The position numbers and the translations under genes were made by a program. Positions 20,851 to 22,095 of a DNA stretch of 22,095 nt are shown in pieces (the stretch's first letter is position 1; the number at the start of each line of letters is the position of its first letter). The stretch covers positions 607,055 to 629,149 of the forward strand of contig NW_014577150.1 in the NCBI RefSeq assembly GCF_000485595.1, in the 5' to 3' direction. This stretch comes from Priapulus caudatus (taxonomy: Eukaryota > Priapulida > Priapulimorpha > Priapulimorphida > Priapulidae). Under the pieces are notes generated by a model. That model did no database searches. It saw only the letters and a list, made by a program, of their open reading frames with translations, and was not told where the DNA came from.

Positions 20851-20863
20851 AGGAAGAGAAAAG
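20662..20863. repeat. GA tract and B'/A' junction
   Basis: GA repeats matching 14325-14512, then AGGAAGAGAAAAGA leading straight into the AGCCAGCAATTAGC start of segment A'. The junction lies at about 20850-20864. Confidence 0.85.
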
Positions 20864-21620
20864 AAGCCAGCAATTAGCAGCGGCATATTGTGGAATAAGC
20901 AGGAGGAACGTTTCGTGCTTGCGATCGACTCGTCTTGCCTCGTCTCTCGCTACCCGGCCCGGCCGCATGTAATATTCCTTTTGATTAAAATTCCCTTTTC
21001 AGCTTGGCGCGATGCGGCAGACGATCGATGGTCGAGCTGCATCATCTACGCAAAGAACGGCGTGACGTAATGACCGCAGACGCCCTCTCCTCTCCTCTCT
21101 TCTCCTCTGCCTCCTCCCTCCCCTCCCTCTCCTCTCCTCATCCCTCCCCCTTCCTGTCCCCTGCCTCCTCCCTCCCCTCTCCTGTTTCCTGCCTCCTCCC
21201 CCTTCCTTTCCCTTGCCTGCTTCCTCCCCTCTCCCCTACCTCCTCCTTCACCTCCCCTGCCTCCTCCCTCCCCTCTGTTGTCCCCTGCCTCCTCCCTCCC
21301 CTCTCCTCTCTCCTGCCTGCTTCCCCTCCCCTGCCTCCTCCCCCTTCCTCTCCCCTGCCTGGTTCCTCCCCTCTCCCCTGCCCCTTCCTTCACCTCCCCT
21401 GCCTCATCCTTCACCTCCCCTACCTCATCCTTCCCCTCCCCTGCCTCCTCCCTCGCCTCTCCCCTCCCCTGCCTCTTCCTTCACCTCCCCTGCCTCCTCC
21501 CTCGCCTCCTCCATCGCCTCTCCCCTCCCCTCTCCCCTACCGCACGCACGCACGCAGCTCGTTACAATGAAACAAACGCACTACGCGATAACGACACGTA
21601 TCAAGAGACGTGTTACGTGC
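20864..21620. repeat. segment A', second copy of segment A
   Basis: Matches 9174-9957. The head has GATGCGGCAGACGATCGATG, the CT-rich body at about 21085-21540 is a cleaner CTCCCCTGCCTCCTCC-type degenerate repeat than in copy 1, and the tail has CTCGTTACAATGAAACAAAC. Differences from copy 1 are mostly one-base indels spread over the whole length, unlike B versus B'. Confidence 0.9.
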
Positions 21621-21621
21621 G

Positions 21622-21622
21622 G

Positions 21623-21684
<62 letters not shown>

Positions 21685-21695
21685 GTGTGCGTGTT
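21622..21695. repeat. GT microsatellite after A'
   Basis: A nearly pure GT tract in the position where A is followed by GT and then B in the first copy. Here it ends in GTTTGTTCCGGGAG and B does not follow. Confidence 0.95.
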
Positions 21696-21882
21696 TGTTC
21701 CGGGAGAATACGCGGTTAGCTGGGCCGCCGTGTGGAAATCAGGCGTCTCCTAAAGAGACGATGTATGAAATTGTAAGCACTATGTCATAGCTGACAGCTG
21801 GGGAGGAAGAACGAGAGAGGAGGAACGCGCGCTAGGGAAATCACGAGGAGGAGAGAGAGAGAAGGCGACGAACGGGAAGAAC

Positions 21883-21931
<49 letters not shown>

Positions 21932-22095
21932 AGAGAAGGGGAGAGTGCGATGAGCACCGAAAGGGCGAATTAAAGAATGTGGGGGCAACTAGAGTTGGTG
22001 GGATAGAGGGGATGAAAGAGGTGCACGCGGAGGGGAAGTAGGAGAGGGAAGAAGAAGAACAAGAGGGGAAGAGAAAGAGAACGAGCGAGATAATA
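21696..22095. other. unique tail with a GA microsatellite
   Basis: Unique sequence with a small hairpin (CGTCTC-loop-GAGACG, 21744-21760), then purine-rich sequence with a pure GA run at about 21884-21927. The rest of the window is purine-rich like 560-1445. No gene is supported. Confidence 0.6.

Overview
The window looks like non-coding, repeat-dominated DNA from an animal genome. No protein-coding gene is supported. The longest open frames are translations of dinucleotide or short tandem repeats (Thr-His, Cys-Val, Ser-Leu, Arg-Glu, Pro-Ser), and they occur in several frames of the same tract. A metazoan, probably an invertebrate, is suggested by short hAT-type and other DNA-transposon relics, a decayed piggyBac-like transposase, very long CA/GT and GA/CT microsatellites, and retained CpG. 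No taxon is firmly identified.

Layout, left part (1-9170). A purine-rich GGA tract (560-1445) follows unique sequence. A piggyBac-like transposase relic lies at 2047-3080. A 227-bp foldback MITE is at 3435-3661, a degenerate 66-bp repeat at 3866-4010, and a 103-bp hAT MITE with an 8-bp target duplication at 4111-4213. Next is a long run of satellite-like DNA: a CA-rich cluster with a ~350-bp internal period (4459-5311), about 28 copies of a 43-bp minisatellite (5451-6675), and an ATC/CAT domain with a ~115-bp duplication (6676-6958). After several GT tracts and a truncated hAT-like end (7826-7972) comes a 13-bp minisatellite (8421-8645).

Layout, right part (9171-22095). This is dominated by a large duplication. 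Segment A (9171-9957: unique head plus CT-rich body) is followed by a GT tract and segment B (about 10095-14512). B recurs at about 16425-20850 and is followed directly by a second A (20864-21620) and another GT tract. The order is A-GT-B-spacer-GT-B'-A'-GT. This is what a tandem A-GT-B repeat would give if a 1.8-kb spacer (14513-16304) sat where an A is expected. B and B' look essentially identical by eye, microsatellite lengths included, except for one patch near 11085-11355. A and A' differ mostly by single-base insertions and deletions. Either a very recent duplication/conversion or an assembly artefact could explain this.

No genes work together here. Regulatory-looking sequence is limited to CTCF-like GC-rich motifs inside B and the spacer, and an inverted YY1-like pair around an AT-rich core at 15139-15233. 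All comparisons were made by eye from the sequence; no alignment or database search was run.
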